Source: Earliella scabrosa
Taxonomy: Eukaryota > Basidiomycota > Agaricomycetes > Polyporales > Polyporaceae
Direction: 5' to 3'
NCBI GenBank assembly: GCA_022605405.1
Contig: JABYQQ010000009.1
Location: forward strand, 124,001 to 188,000
Length of the DNA stretch: 64,000 nt
In this document: piece by piece, positions 11,560 through 24,506 of the stretch
How positions within the stretch are numbered: the stretch's first letter is position 1
Layout: each line of letters starts with the position of its first letter
Notes under the pieces: generated by a model
Database searches by the model: none
Told to the model about the DNA's origin: nothing
The model's input: the letters and a program-made list of their open reading frames with translations, nothing else
Made by a program: the position numbers and the translations under genes

Positions 11560-14238
11560 CTACTTCCGCGAACCGCCCCCGGACGTCTTCCTCCCACGAC
11601 GAGCAACACGGGGTACAGGCGGGGTTGTCGTCGATGTTTGCCGCGCTTGATTCTGGTTTCGCTTTGCTATGCGTTGACTTCGCCTGGGTACGGGAGACGA
11701 TTGACGAGGGGAGGGCGACGCAGGACGAACTCTTTTGGATGCATTGGCAGGCAATGTAGACGTCCGGCCCCGCTTGCGACTCGGCACCCGCCCACGATCG
11801 TCGATGCCGCCTTCTGTCACCTGTTTGCGTGGAGAGCCTCGACCATAGGAAGGATAGCTTACGACGTCGACGTTGGCGTAGTAGTCCCCGGTCGATCGAG
11901 GGTGGTTGTGGGTGACCCTGTCATTGCTTGGAAGGGCGTGCGTCTGCAAGAACGTGGACCAGTACTCGTCCACACGCTCTAGCGTCCACGTTCTCTTTGG
12001 TGTAAGGTTAGTTGCACTCTCTGGATCACTCCCCTTGTCGATAGGTTGCACAGCATAACCCGTCGACAGAGGGTCGACAGTCTTCCATCGTAGATCCATC
12101 ATAGAGTCGACCCATTCTCTCAAGGAGGCACCAAAATCCACTGAGCGGGTGTACGTCCGGATGACCGCGTTGCTCGCCTTCCCTATGCCGCCATAGGTCT
12201 CTCCAAGAACAACGTCTCGGAATTCGAAGAACATGGACATTGTTGTCGCGAGCTGCTCTTCTGAGAGGCCGTGGGGCAACCACAGGAAAGCGCAGTATAG
12301 GACAACGTAAAGGAGGGATTCCATGTCGTCCTCGATCGTGTGCCTCCGCGTCGGTCCCGATTGCTCCAACATCGCAAACGACATGAATTCCCAGGTGCCC
12401 TGCAGATAGAATTAGGTTGACTCATCGACTGATGGAAGCACAAGTGCCCACTTACAGTGCGACCCGCTACTATTGACACGCCGGTAGCATCGCTCTCGCA
12501 GGATGCATCCCAATCGATAAGGTAGCCCTTCCTTGTGGCACGACCAGGCTCGGGAACCAAGATGATGTTCGCAAGGCTGATATCTCGGTGAACTAGTGAT
12601 GTTAGCTTCTGAGCGTCCATCACAGCTAACAGCAGAATTGGTCAGATGCGGCGTGAACATGATCCAACGGACGGGGCTAACCCTGGAGCACATCATAAGT
12701 CGCATGCAACAGTTCTTGGGTTCCTTCGAAGCTGCTCAATCCGTAGCCTACGGTTTGGAGCACGAGTCGGTAATGCACACGTTTGCCAAGCCGCGGCTTC
12801 TCTCCGTTAACCTTGCAAACCCAGTTCTCGGAGCAAAACTCGTCTGTTTGAGTCACTTGATACTCGTTTACTGCATACAAGAACATTTGAGATGGAGCAG
12901 GGGCAGTTATATGGGGATCACTCACGCGCAAATGTGTGTTCGACCTCGGGAAGGAAGTCGGGCACATCTCCATGAAATGCAAGTTTTGGGACGTTCCGTA
13001 CTCCCTCGTCATTCATATAGGCGAGAATATCCCCTTCCGCCCCTCCATAACGCCACGTGTCTTTCAGAAAGACGACCTCCCGCGATGATGCGTCGACCGC
13101 CCAGAACCCCGCTGTCCCTCTTCCGGTGAGAAATAACGGGGAGACGACTGGACGAGAGACAAGATATGGGCAAATTGCGTCCGAATTGGCGATAGCCACT
13201 GGGGACAATACATGGAATACAGCGACGTGGTGTGGCTCGTAGTGCTCCGAAACGCACTTTTCCAGTTCCGCTCCCTCCAAGGCAAGCTGTGACCTGAGAT
13301 GTTCCCTGATGCATTCCTCGAACAGCGCCTCCTCATCAGCGGACGCGACACGGACTGTTGTGTCGTGGCCACATCGGAAGTCTGGGAGAAGCGCCAAAGG
13401 AAGTCGCACAGCACTTGAGGGCTTGATCGAATATCGAAGGCCTCCGTGACGATACAACCAGCGCGGTCCCAACGGATGAGGCGGGCGCGTGACCCGAACA
13501 TAGCAATGGAGAAGATGCAGAAGCGTGAACATCTCCGTGATGTATGACATATGTTGGCCCAGTGCCCGGCTAATGGAAATGACTGAGGGAACATCGGAGG
13601 TGGTGGCGAACTCGTGAGTGGCGCGAGAGTCGGGAGTGGCACCTTCCGGGGGATCAGCGAAGAAGTCCTGCGTGGGATCCGCGGCGACCTCGATGAACAG
13701 CTCTGCGAAGCCGAAGTCTGCACGCGCTGCAGGTTCCGCGCGCAATACAGTCTCCAGGTGATCTGAGCGGTAGAGACCGATATGTGGCCTCATGTGGCCA
13801 AGCTGTTGAGGGCACGGCGACCGCGCGGAAGCATTGTCGAAGACGAAGCCAGGGCATCTACTCTTGTGCTTTGTCGTCTTGTTGAGCGCCATGATCTGGT
13901 ACAGTTCAATGATTGAACGGTATCAGGGACGGACCAAGACCCACCAGAGGCTGATAGATGTCCGCCGGACTTTCGCCCCGAAATGGGACAGAGTTGAACG
14001 CGTGTCTGCTGGACAACATACCCTCCGTGGCAGAGGTATCGCCTCCCAGAGGGAAGCATTGTAGAAACTCCTGCACTGGCATAGGGCCTACGGTCCACTT
14101 TCGGGAATCCTCGACGTTACGTCTATTGCGGAAGGTGGCGCCCTTCGGTTCGAGGCCTTCGACAGTGCCGCGTTGGGGATGCAGAGCCATAGGTAAGTCG
14201 TAGACCACCGGAAGTGATGAGATGGAGGAGAACGACAT
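11560..14238 (-). CDS. FunK1 fungal-type protein kinase, locus B, with two compensating deletions
   Basis: Starts at ATG 14238 (MSFSSISSLPVVYDLPMAL) and ends at 11560 in a basic tail (PRRSQRIAKRNQ). The kinase half is complete: GRGTAGFWAVD, EVVFLKDTWRYGG, LVHRDISLANIILV, GYLIDWDASCE, EDDMESLLYVVLY. The N-terminal domain has GHMRPHIGLY and ELFIEVAADPTQDFF, so the PD and ExK residues are lost, then GQHMSYITEMF. From there, compared with A, 11 nt are missing near 13521-13530 and 7 nt near 13368-13380. The net loss of 18 nt restores the frame, but about 50 residues between the two sites, including the RWDRAG block conserved elsewhere, are read in the wrong frame. By luck no stop arises. The shifted frame still encodes FGSRARLIRWDRAG in another phase, which proves the lesion. 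Whether the product works is unknown. Nearest relative: F. Confidence 0.85.
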
Positions 14239-14773
14239 ATCGTTGAGCTAGTTGATGGTAGGGAGAAAACTAGAGGAGACGTAGTGCGAACGTCATGGTC
14301 AAGGTCACAAACATGTTTGTGGTGTGCGGTGGGGGATAAATGATTAGCGCCGACGCCCCAAATGCCCTCACAAGCCGGAATCTGCGGTCGTAAAGCTAGC
14401 GAAGGTCTTGCGAGATCTCGGAGCTGCACGACTGCCAAGGAGTTCTGAGGGGAAGTAACCTTCCGAATGACGAAGCACACAGAACGCACGCCGGCGAAGC
14501 TTGTACTCACCGACGTGTACCAACGACCCGAGATGAAGCAGTCTGGTAGAGTGCCGATGACGACAGACTAGATGCTCCTCGACGCGATTGGTGCGTTGAT
14601 GTTTTCTGAAGTGCATGGATCATAAGCTCGATGTACTCGGCTACAAGGCAAACCTGACGTTACAGCAGGATAGTCAACGCATTGAGAGCACTGGGACGGG
14701 TAACAACAACGGAACGACATCAGGCGTAGCAACGACTTCGACGGACAAGTTACAACATGACACACCACAGACG

Positions 14774-17384
14774 CTACTTGCGAGACGCGCCACGAGCGGT
14801 CTGAGCCGGTGCACGTCGTCCCTTCCGTGTAAGCTGCTTCTTGGAGACGAACCGAGAAGCTCGGGGTAGTGGAGGTGGAGCGGGGGCATTTGCGGTTGCC
14901 GACTTCTCGCGTATCCTCTGGCTGCGCCGAGGCGGCATAGTTGGGAAAACGGAAGCAGTGTTCCGAGACTTTTTCCGGCCGGGCGCAAGAGACTCGTGGG
15001 CGACTGGCCCACTATCGGGGTCACGTTTACCTAGAGTGATCGCCTCTGTTGAGGGTGAAGATCCAGCATCAGCGCCGGGTTCATACTTCTCCGTCGCGTG
15101 GGGGTGGTCGTGCATGACACGGTCGTTGGCCGGTAGTGTGTGCGTCTGGAGGAAGGTCGTCCAAAATTTGTCGAGTTGGTTCGGGTCGGACCACTTGCGC
15201 GCCTTGAGATACTCTTGTACCAGGTGGCTAGGTGGGTAGTAGTAGTCCATGACTGTGTCGAGCCATTCCTTCAAGGCAGGATTGAACTTCACCGATCTCG
15301 TATGCTCGCGATCGACAGCGTTTTCGAGCTTGCCGTCCCCACCCTGGTAATCTCCGTAATAGAAGTCGGCATACTCGAACAGTCGTTTGATTGTCCGTGC
15401 GAGTTCGTCCTTGGAAAGATTGTGCGGAAGCCAGAGAAAGCTGCAATAGAGCACCACATACAGCAATGACTCCATGTCATCCTGCAACGTCTGTTTCCTC
15501 TTGGTGCCCTTCGGCGCCAACATCTTGTTGGACATGAATAGCCATGTTCCCTAGACCACGCGCTATCAGAGGCAATCCTTTCCGACATCCGAAGGTAGTC
15601 ACGCACTGCACGACCTGGTTCCACCGACGCGCCGGTTTCGTCTACCGAACATGACGCATCCCAGTCAATGAGGTAACCCCTCCTTATGGAGCGATCGGGC
15701 TCGCGAACTAGGATGATGTTGCCCACGCTGATATCTCGGTGTAGACGAGACGCGAGGACGCGAGCGTCCATCATTGCTACCTCGTACGTGAGCAATCGTT
15801 CACAGAAGTTAGACAAAATGCGCAAGCGCACCTTGGAATGCATCGTGAGTGGCGTGAAGGAGCTCCTCTGTTCCTTTGATGTGCTTCAGGCCGTAGCCGA
15901 CCGTCTCGAAAACGATGCGATAATGCCAGTGCTTGACAACAGATATCTTCTTGCCCCTGACGTCACATGGCCAGGGATCCATACAGAACTCGTCGGTCAT
16001 CGAGCCTTGGAACTCGTCACCTAGTATGTGTCAGCATTGAACACCGATGAAGGCAGAGAAACTCACGGGCAAAGTTGTGCTCCGTCTGTGGAATGTAGTC
16101 AGGAACATCTCCGTGACACGACAGGGCGGGCACGTTCCTGACGCCCCGTGCGTGTAGTTCCCCTAGATATATGCCTTCCATCTGGAATGGAATGCGCCAA
16201 GTGTCTTTGAGAAAGACAACCCGACGGGTAACTGTGTCCACAGCCCAGTAACCCCGTGTTCCCCGTCCGTTCAAGTAGAGTGGTGACACCACTGGCCTGG
16301 AGACAACGAAACGACGGATGGTGTCTGGATTCGCGACCTGGCCTTTGGGTAGAACATGCATGATCGTGGCATGCCCCGGCTGATAATGCTCAGAGGCCGC
16401 TCGATCCAACGCTGCACCATCGATCTCTAGCTGAGACTGAACATACTCTCTAAGCGCATGGTGGAAGAGTTTCTCCTCCTCCTCCGTAGCGACGACGACT
16501 GTAGGGTCGTGACCGCGCTCGGTAGGAGAAGAGAGCGCAAGATGCCATAGGAAGTCGCATAGCAGATCCGGTTCCTCTCGGATATCGAAAGATGCAGAGA
16601 CGACACAGCCTGCACGATCCCATCGAAGAAACCTGGCATGGGCGCCCGACATGGAGATCGAGAAGACATGGATGCGATGTTGTCGTGCAAATATCTCAGT
16701 CGCATAGAGAATGTGTTGACCTAGTGCCCTGTCTCTCCGCCGAGAGAAAGCATCCTCCGACGAGGGCGCGAAAAAGTCATGGGGGACCTCTTCACCTTCG
16801 CGCTGGCCGGAGGGAGGGTCCACAAAGAAGTCGTGAGATGGATCAGGCTTCACTTCAATGAAGAGCTCAGCGAAGCCAAGCTCGGTGCGAGAGGCGGGAT
16901 TTGCAGCCTCAACAACCTCCAGATGGTGATCCAAGTAACAGCAGATGTCAGGTTTCATCTGCCCGAGTCTGTGTGGTAAGGGGGGGCGAGTCGACGTATC
17001 GCGGAAGGTGAGACCTGGACACCGAGCCTTCCACTTGGATCGTTTATTCATAGCCAGGAGCTACATGTATGTCAGGAGAGGAAATCCTCAAAACAGACGA
17101 TGAGATCGTACCAGTGGTTCGAAGATTTCTTTCTCTGTGGCAGCCCGAAGGGGGACTGATCGAAACGCGTTCTTGCTGGATGACATGCCCTGACGTTCGT
17201 GGGCAGGTGAGAACAGGAACTCATGGATGAATTCACGCACTGGGATTGGCCCAAGCGTGCAACTCTTCGCCTCCTCGACCAACTTTCTGTTCCGTGACTT
17301 GGCACGCTCCGGTTCCATACCCCTTGTATGGTCCAGCGATTGGTCAAGGGCCATGGGAACGTTGTAAGGGGTTTGCTGAGACAT
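14774..17384 (-). CDS. FunK1 fungal-type protein kinase, locus C
   Basis: ATG at 17384 (MSQQTPYNVPMALDQ), stop at 14774. Four introns at the positions shared by the family: after EPLV, after the SCHGDVPDYIP...E segment, after ATHDAFQ and after GASVEPGRAV. The N-terminal domain keeps all nuclease-like residues: GQMKPDICCY, then ELFIEVKPDPSHDFF, then GQHILYATEIFARQH, followed by FLRWDRAGCVVSASFDI. The kinase has GRGTRGYWAVD, VVFLKDTWR, LHRDISVGNIILV and GYLIDWDASC. The last exon continues GTWLFMSNKM, LQDDMESLLYVVLYCSFLWL and ends in a Lys/Arg/Pro-rich tail with PPRRSQRIREK. By length and residues it appears functional. Its closest relatives are I and M, then J and L. Confidence 0.9.
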
Positions 17385-17836
17385 GCTGAACTCTCAAGAA
17401 CGGGAGTTGACGTGTAGGGGTTCACTACAGAGAGCACGGGCGCGTCACGAAGGTATAGCGAGAGAGCGCGAGTGGGGGGCTGAACCAAGTCAACCAACAC
17501 AACGCGCGTCAAAGCGATGGACCCGTTGTGGGAAAGGCCCGGCAATGGCCGTCCACTCTCTGTACTCTTCGAGTGGGGTACTTGAGCTCAAGATCTCTCT
17601 CGGGAAATGCACTGAATATAATATCTCTGCGGCTGGGGGTACCGGTGACCTCACATTACTGATACAACCAGCAAAGCATGACTGAAACTTGGGTCTAGTG
17701 GCAGTATGTAAGTAGTACCAGTCCTCCTCGCGAATTGGGGCAGGATACAAGTTCGCCCGACTATGTCACACCTGAATCTCGTCAGTTCTGACATCGAGGA
17801 AAGATGTTTGCAATTCACTATGTATGGGTAATGTCT

Positions 17837-20800
17837 TCAGCGAGATGTCCTCGGGTTTCCCTCGGGAAGTTTGAATTTTGTGTTCGGACTCGAGCTCGCG
17901 AGCCGAGAGTCGGCCACTTGAGAAGTGCTGGTAGTAGGCGACCCTGATAAATTGTCAACACCTCGAGCAACATGCCATGTGCAGCAAATCTCACCGCGAT
18001 TTCCTCGAGGTATCATGTGGGTGAGGTGCTTCTTGATGGCCGTCACCACCTTACCGCCCGCGAACCTCACAGCCGATGTATCCTCCTCATGAGTATGCTT
18101 CTTCCGCAAGCGCTTCGCGTTTGGTACCACAGTGGAGTCGTAATCGAATGCAACAGCTGCGCCGTCGACGCCACTGCTCGATAAGCCTATGGAAGCAGAC
18201 TGGAGCTGTACCGCTCCCATCATGCTCGCGAAGCTACGCTTCGAGAGCGTCGTCACCGTAGGAGCGATGCCAGTTGCAGCGTTATGAGCTCCTTGTAGGA
18301 CCCGAGAAGCCTCGAGTTGAACCTCCGGTGGAAGAGAATAGTTCCTATCCTTATTCGGGAGCTTGGACTTGAGGATGGTGGACCAATACGAATCGACGAC
18401 CTCCGGAGTCCAAGAAGCGCTATTCTTGGCAGTGTCCGAGCGTACGGGAATGACGAGCCCAGAGTATGGTTTCTCTGCGTCACCCCCTTGGAGACCCGAC
18501 GCAACACTCGCGGGTTCTTCAGACAGCTCGCCATCTTCCAAGGATCCGTGGTCTTGAACTTGGACTTGGACTTGGACGCCTTCTATTCTCGGGGAGAGAA
18601 CAGCTTCCGAGTTGAAACCATCTGGCGAGCGGGGATAAAGATAGTCCATCATGGTGTTAAGCCAGGCGTGCAGTGAGGGGCATGTCCACGTGAACTGGTC
18701 GGTGAGTCGTCTGTCAATCTTGTTCTGACGCTTCCCATTGGCTCCCGAAGGCTCTCCGGAGCCATCGCCGTGATGATCGAACATGCGTAGGAGGACGTGG
18801 CGCATCCTCGAGCCGTCCTGATCGTGAGGTAACCACAATATGCTGGTATGAAGTACCACATATAGCAGAGACTCCATGTCGAGCCCTATCGAGTAGGGCT
18901 TCTGCATAACACCGCTGGCGACGGCCTCGCTCGTGAATTGCCATGCAGCCTGCAAATTGCGAGTAGTCAATGATCTGAATGTCAAAGCGGACAGTAACCA
19001 GAAGTCAACTCACCGAGTATGGTGTGTTGTCATATGCAACCTCGTCGTCCTTACAAGCGAGATCCCAGTCAATGAGATACCCTGTTCGGCGTGGAAGCTC
19101 GACTTTAGCGCCTAGGAAGTTCTGGGTCTGTGCGCGATTATACCGAGGCTTCCGGAAGAGGATGATGTTCATCGGGTTCACATCACGATGCACGAGCCCC
19201 TGCGCCTCGTTGGCTTTGCTTAACGCTTGCGACGGGTATCGTTAGCGCAACTTCATGGAAAACCTCTGACGCTTCGATTCACCTTTGAACGCATCATAGG
19301 TCGCGTGCAACAACTCCGAGGTTCCAGTAAATGACAGGAGCGAGTAGCCAGCCACTTTGAGGACAAGGCGGTAGTGGGTGTGTGCGGCGATTCGGCCGAG
19401 AAACCTGCCGCCGTTATGAGAGGCGCCACAGACCCAGTCCGCATTCAGATAGTTTTGAGTCTGCGTCATCTGTGGGTCCGCTGGAATAACGTCAGTTTGA
19501 GTGCATGCATGTAAGTTTGCCCACGTACGCAAATCGTTCCGTAGCGTGCGCACATTACGGTCATCTTCGTAATGGAGATGCTCATCACGGATCAGAACGT
19601 CGCCGTCGCATTTCACCTGAGGAACGTTTGGTACATGTCCTGCCTGGAGGCTGCGGATGACATCGCCCTCCTTCTTCGAAGGGAAGGATCCCAGCCGATT
19701 GTACCTCCAGGTGTCCTTGAGGAAATACACGTCGTGGGGAGGATCGGAGTCAACTGCCCAATAGCCTCGCGTCCCCCTTCCGGTAGGGGACAACGGATAG
19801 GATACAGGTCGACATATGAGCAGTCGAAGCCTTCCATCAGGGGGATGTCCGTCGCAATCCATCTTCAATTTGACAACAGATCCGGGTTGGTAGTGTTCAT
19901 TGAGGGCCGTTTGCTGTGTGGCCGAGTCTCTATCTTCAAGCTGGTAGCTGATGTGTTTCGTCACAGCCGCCTTGAAGATGTCCTGCTGGGTGGCGTTGGC
20001 GGCCCGGATAGTCAAGTCGTAACCTCGCTTCGCGACGCCTCCACGCCCAAAGCACCAGAGAAATTCGCAAAGGATCGACGGCTGTTCAAGGAGATCAAAG
20101 GAGGTTGATACGATAGCGCCCGCACGGTCCCAGCGGATAAGACGCGCATGCGTGCCAGACATGGAGACAGAGTAGCAGCAATGCCGATGCTGTCTGGCCA
20201 AAATATCCGTTGCATACCCGACATGCTGACCGAACGCAGTTTTGACGCGCTTGTGCAGTTCTTGATCCTTCAGGTGGGATAGATTGAGAACGAACTTCCA
20301 CGAGCGTCGATCGACGTGGTCTGGGGGATCGGCAAAACAGTCGAGCTCTGGGGACGATTTGAGCTCGAAGAAGAGTGCCGCGTGTATCATGGAGGAGCGG
20401 GCAGAGTGCACGGAAGGGGAAGGCTCGTTCTTCTTCCTCTGGATGGCAACCTTGTCCAGATGCTCCACTGAATAGCAGCAAATATCCGGCTTGAAGCTTC
20501 TCAACTTGCCATGGACGCTGTCGGGGTGAACGGACGTGTTCCTGAACTCGAAGCCGGGGCAGCGGGAAATGTTCTCAGGGCCAAGTGCGTTGAGAGCTTT
20601 CACCTGCGACGATTTAGATTTATCCCTACAATGTAGTGTACAGGACAACTTACTAAGGGTTCGTACATCGCTGTCTCCTTCTTGATGCCCCTCAGTTTCT
20701 CAAACAATCCTGCACAGGGAGGCATCCTGGGAGCTTGTGCCATGATCGTTTGACGATCCATGAAGACGTCCAGGAACGCATGGACTGGCATAGGTCCAAC

Positions 20801-21012
20801 GACAATGTGCTGCGCTTCTTCCATGAGACGAAGATAGCTGTCTTCAGCTTGTTTGGAACCGAGACCGACGACCTGGGTATTATTCTCGCCTACAGTGATG
20901 GGGGCGTCCCATGTTCCAGAATGACGTGCTTTCCCTTTCCCCTTTTCCTGTGTATCGGGCCTCTCAGCCAACGAGGAGGCTGGGTTGCTAGGGTACGCAC
21001 CTCTGATGACAT
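17837..21012 (-). CDS. FunK1 fungal-type protein kinase, locus D (divergent subfamily with H)
   Basis: The start is set at ATG 21012-21010. A 12-nt first exon (MSSE) followed by a 53-nt gtgcgt...cacag intron joins in frame to EKGKGKARHSGTWDAP. No other in-frame ATG exists, and a TATA box lies about 40 bp upstream. The N-terminal domain holds FKPDICCYSVEHLDKV, ALFFELKSSPELDCF, FGQHVGYATDILARQH and LIRWDRAGAIVSTSFD, so PD, ExK and QxxxY are all present. The kinase has GRGTRGYWAVD, VYFLKDTWRYN, GLVHRDVNPMNIILF and GYLIDWDLAC. An insert of about 20 residues lies between the HRD loop and the DWD motif, longer than in A-C. The last exon carries MDMESLLYVVLHTS-type sequence and a hexanucleotide-repeat stretch coding VQVQVQVQ near 18555-18580. 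The tail differs from the RRSxR type. Stop at 17837. Confidence 0.87.
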
Positions 21013-21050
21013 TGACAGCGCGCACGAAGACGACAGTTACCACAATATGC

Positions 21051-21056
21051 TATATA
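21051..21056 (-). promoter_or_regulatory. TATA box for FunK1-D
   Basis: TATATA on the minus strand, 39 bp upstream of the proposed ATG at 21012. The spacing supports the short-first-exon model. Confidence 0.5.
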
Positions 21057-22183
21057 GACAGAAGTCTGGAACAGGGTAAGCAAAGAATTCAAGGGTCGTG
21101 ATAGTAAGTCTGGCAGGATAGACAATGAACAAGTGGTAGAGGGTATAGTGAGAGTTACAAGCGGGAGCAAGAGCAGGAGTGCAGAGGGGATACCTGGGTT
21201 ACGGCTGCATTCTCGCACTGCCAGCATACCTGTCCAGGACTGACATGGGAATGATGAGACCGCCGAAGTAGCGCGTGGCTGCATAGGCGCATTCTTGTGG
21301 GAGTAAACCTGTCGTGGAGGGTCAGCACTACATCGATTGCTCTCAGGCTCGATGATGGTATCGACACACTGATACATGCGCAAACAAGACCACTTCTTCC
21401 GGAGGCGCATGTATACCCGAGATGTTTTCCAGGCCATTGCTTGAGGTCCATATAGGCCATCTCAACGGAGAGCCAATGCACCTCAGCCCCTGGGTCATTC
21501 ATGTTCAAACCGGGCTATAAGTCAGGGATGGGAGACTCCGGAGAGGATCATACGTTAGACGACCACAGTTTTGCGAGGGCGCTTTCGAAGACATCATCGG
21601 TTTAATACTTAGCTCATACCAGTGCAGGATGGGCGATACGAGCTACAGTCCGCCTATAATAGTATCAGGAACGCCCCTTGTGCGAGTCATGACATGCATG
21701 TATGGTCAGCTTCGACCCTACACGATGGCGAGGAATACATACCTAACATCCTTATGTCTGCGCTGGTCACGGTGATTGCCAGTGTACGGCTGTCCCGAAG
21801 CTGAAAAAGTGCTTGGTGGATTTTGCGGTTCAGAGTTGGAATTGTGCTTGCAACACAACACGTGTCCTAGGCAATCGTCAATTGAGTCATTGCCTGAATG
21901 CATCCGACTTGTGAACCAGCTGCGTCGCCAGAATAATTGTTTGCGAACAATATCGTCTCCTACCACGCCCCATGCTCAGAGGAGGATCAAGTTCAGACAT
22001 GAGGAGATAGGCAACTGTATGTGATATTACAAGTATCTGCGAACAAATGTGCACGGTCAATGTCGAGCCCACTGATGTAGATGCGCGTTGGTTGAATATC
22101 CTAGAAATCCCAGAGTCCCACACGGCGATACACGGATGTCAGTCCGCACGAAGGACGTCCTGATTCGCACTTCGTGGACGACA
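21057..22183 (-). other. Intergenic with unassigned exon-like fragments
   Basis: About 1.1 kb between FunK1-D and heme oxygenase. On the minus strand two stretches look coding: one near 21545-21600 (DVFESALAKLWSSN followed by a gtatga donor) and one near 21410-21510 (EVHWLSVEMAYMDLKQWPGK). They do not join into a recognisable gene, have no clear start, and could be exons of a decayed or lineage-specific gene. I recognise no family. Confidence 0.3.
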
Positions 22184-23403
22184 TCATGACGCCTGTGTGG
22201 CGACACCGAAGTAGTTGTCCAGCCATTGTTGTAGCGCCTCGAGCTTCGCATAGCCCTTGGCTCCTGTGAAGCCGCCGACGACCAGGACGAAATGTGCGAT
22301 AGACACCGCAACAATGAACGCGATGACGGACGTCGCACGGTAGTACCACTCTTGGGCCGGTGGCGGAGCCGCCTCGAACACGGTCCGGGACTCGCCTCGA
22401 CTCTTGAGCGATGCCAAAAGTTCCTTGTCGTGTCCGACATCTTCCCCAAGCGGATTCGAAGGGGGCTCAACGGGCGACCTGAGCGGTGATGGAAGGTCCA
22501 CAGGCGGCGGCGGCGGCGTGTGAGTTCCCCCTGGCGCCTTCAGCTCGTCGAAAAGTGCCGTGTTCAGGTCAAACGCCACGGTTGCCTCATCTAGCAAGGC
22601 GGCTGTAGAAGTCGCACAATACATCCGAGCGAAGTAGCGTACGTCAGCAAAAGCACCCAAACGCCACGCAACGAAAGGGCTACGTCACCTTTGAGCTCCT
22701 TGTTGTCGCCGACCCCAACATTCATGCCCTCACGGTACCACTCCTTGATGCGCTTCATCTCGCCCGCGTTCGCGCCCTCGCCCGCCACGGTCGTCCCTGC
22801 CAGCGGGCGGAACTCGTAGAAACTCAGGCCCGCGCCGTCTTCGAGCCCATACGCCTTGGCGACGCGCCTGCGGATGAACTGCCCGCCAGAGAGGTCTCCA
22901 AGGTATCGGACGTACGCGTGTGCGAGGAGCCTAGACGGGTCTGGGCTCGACGCGAGCTCCTGTATCCGCGCGAGGTACCGTGCGAGCGCGGGCGGGGGTG
23001 ATGATGCGATGGCAGCGGCCAGCGGGTGGGATTGCCAGGACGCCTCGGAGACCTCGAGGAGGTAGCTGATGTCTGCTGCAAGGTTAGCAGAGCGTGCGAA
23101 GAGGCCTGGGTTGTGCGTTGGGGCGAGCACGGGATGTGCGGCGTGTTGCTCGAGGGCGCGCTCGAAGGCACTGTGCGGCACAGGGAGGGGTACAACATGA
23201 AGATGAGTGGATGTAGTGGCGCAAGGAAGACAGACTCACTCGTAGACATGATACAGCATGATCTGGAAACGGATGTACTCCGACTCGTCGAGCTCACCCC
23301 GGGCGAGCCACTGTGCGCCCTTGCTATGCTCCGCCCGCTCGTGGGCGGCGTGGGTGCCCTCCCGGAGGATGTCCGCCACAGGCTTGGTGTAGTCCACGGT
23401 CAT
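22184..23403 (-). CDS. Heme oxygenase, membrane-anchored
   Basis: Heme oxygenase: splits heme into biliverdin, CO and Fe2+, using electrons from a reductase at the ER surface. The ATG at 23403-23401 begins MTVDYTKPVADILREGTHAA. His21, in the HERAE block, is placed like the proximal heme-ligand His of the HO family. One intron follows LYHVY (gtgagt donor near 23240); a second shorter one lies near 22630-22685. The signature LGDLSGGQFIRRRVAKAYG is clear, as is FYEFRPLAG. After a Pro/Ser-rich linker (PPPPPVDLPSPL) the C-terminus carries a hydrophobic anchor, ATSVIAFIVAVSIAHFVLVV, near the end, as in HO-1. Its likely roles are iron recovery and heme homeostasis. Neighbours give no operon-like clue. 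Confidence 0.92.
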
Positions 23404-24506
23404 GATAGATGCTATATGAGAGACAGGCGAGGGAGGGGCTGAACACGGCTAGCGTTGCGTGGAGGGTCGGAGACCGTTGTCAGATGTCGGTGAGGACGGT
23501 GGGCGGGGGAAACAGGAGACGACCGGGACGGAGAGGCTTATAAGGATAGAATGAAATATTGCCTCCGCAGGAGGCAGTGATATGCGGGTAGCCTGAAGGT
23601 GGAAGATCCCAGTCACGGAAGAGAAATTGAAAGGAGCACGCAAGACGACCAAGATATTCGCGCTTGCGGACGTAACCTGGATTCAGTGATCGTCGTACTC
23701 GGCTTATCAGATTAGATACGGGTCCCCGTTCGGACCTTCGGAGTTAGATCTCTACTGATCTCTACTAGTACCCATGCGCGCGACTTCCAATCTCTCTCGT
23801 CCTCCACTGCAGCACAACGCCGACGTTTCAGAGACAGGTGCACAATCCCTGAGAGACCCGTGAGTACATAGTCAGCACTGGCGGACAACCGACCCTCTGG
23901 GAGCTTGTGGCCAAGGCGCTGCGCATCTAACATGTTTTCCTATATTTGGACTGCACTGCTGGCCATGCACATCTGACTGGTATGACAGATTCATGACACG
24001 AAACCGAATACATCTATGGTAGTACCTCCGGGCTTACCACGGAGCATCGCCGCAAGAACACAAAGAAGGCTGCTCTGCATGTTGTAGGTACGCAGCCATC
24101 CAGAAACAAGAGCCCAGAGACAGGGAAACACAAGGACACGGAATGTGAGGGGGAAGCATTATACTACATCATGATGGGGACGTCACAGGGAGGAGTACGG
24201 CACTACAGGGAACGCGAACTATAACGTATGAGAGTCACACAGCAGCCCGTGGGTAGATGGGCTGTGTGGGATAAAATAGGAAGCTGTCCGTTCGTGAGGA
24301 GGCGTATACGTATGGTGCGGGAAGGTCGAAAACGTCCCGGTGCCACTGACCCGCACGTTCAGGCTAGACGGTGCCACTCGGACGCTAATGGAGGGGGTCA
24401 CCGGACTTGAACGCGACTCCACTAGCCGGTAGCAGACACCGAGCGTACGGCGCTAGTGCGGCTCAGGGCATCTCTGCAGCGAAAAGCTACAGTTCAAAAG
24501 GAACGA
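23404..24506. other. Intergenic, no gene recognised
   Basis: About 1.1 kb between the heme oxygenase start and the CCCH gene stop. It should contain the HO promoter and the 3' UTR of the CCCH gene. No supported ORF, repeat or RNA gene. Confidence 0.5.

Noticed and set aside
13366..13540. An intron instead of deletions in FunK1-B
   Set aside because: The paralogues have no intron here and the shifted sequence still encodes RWDRAG in another frame.
24380..24480. Possible tRNA (a GTTCAAGTCC B-box-like string on the minus strand)
   Set aside because: The T-arm and acceptor stem do not pair and no A box fits.
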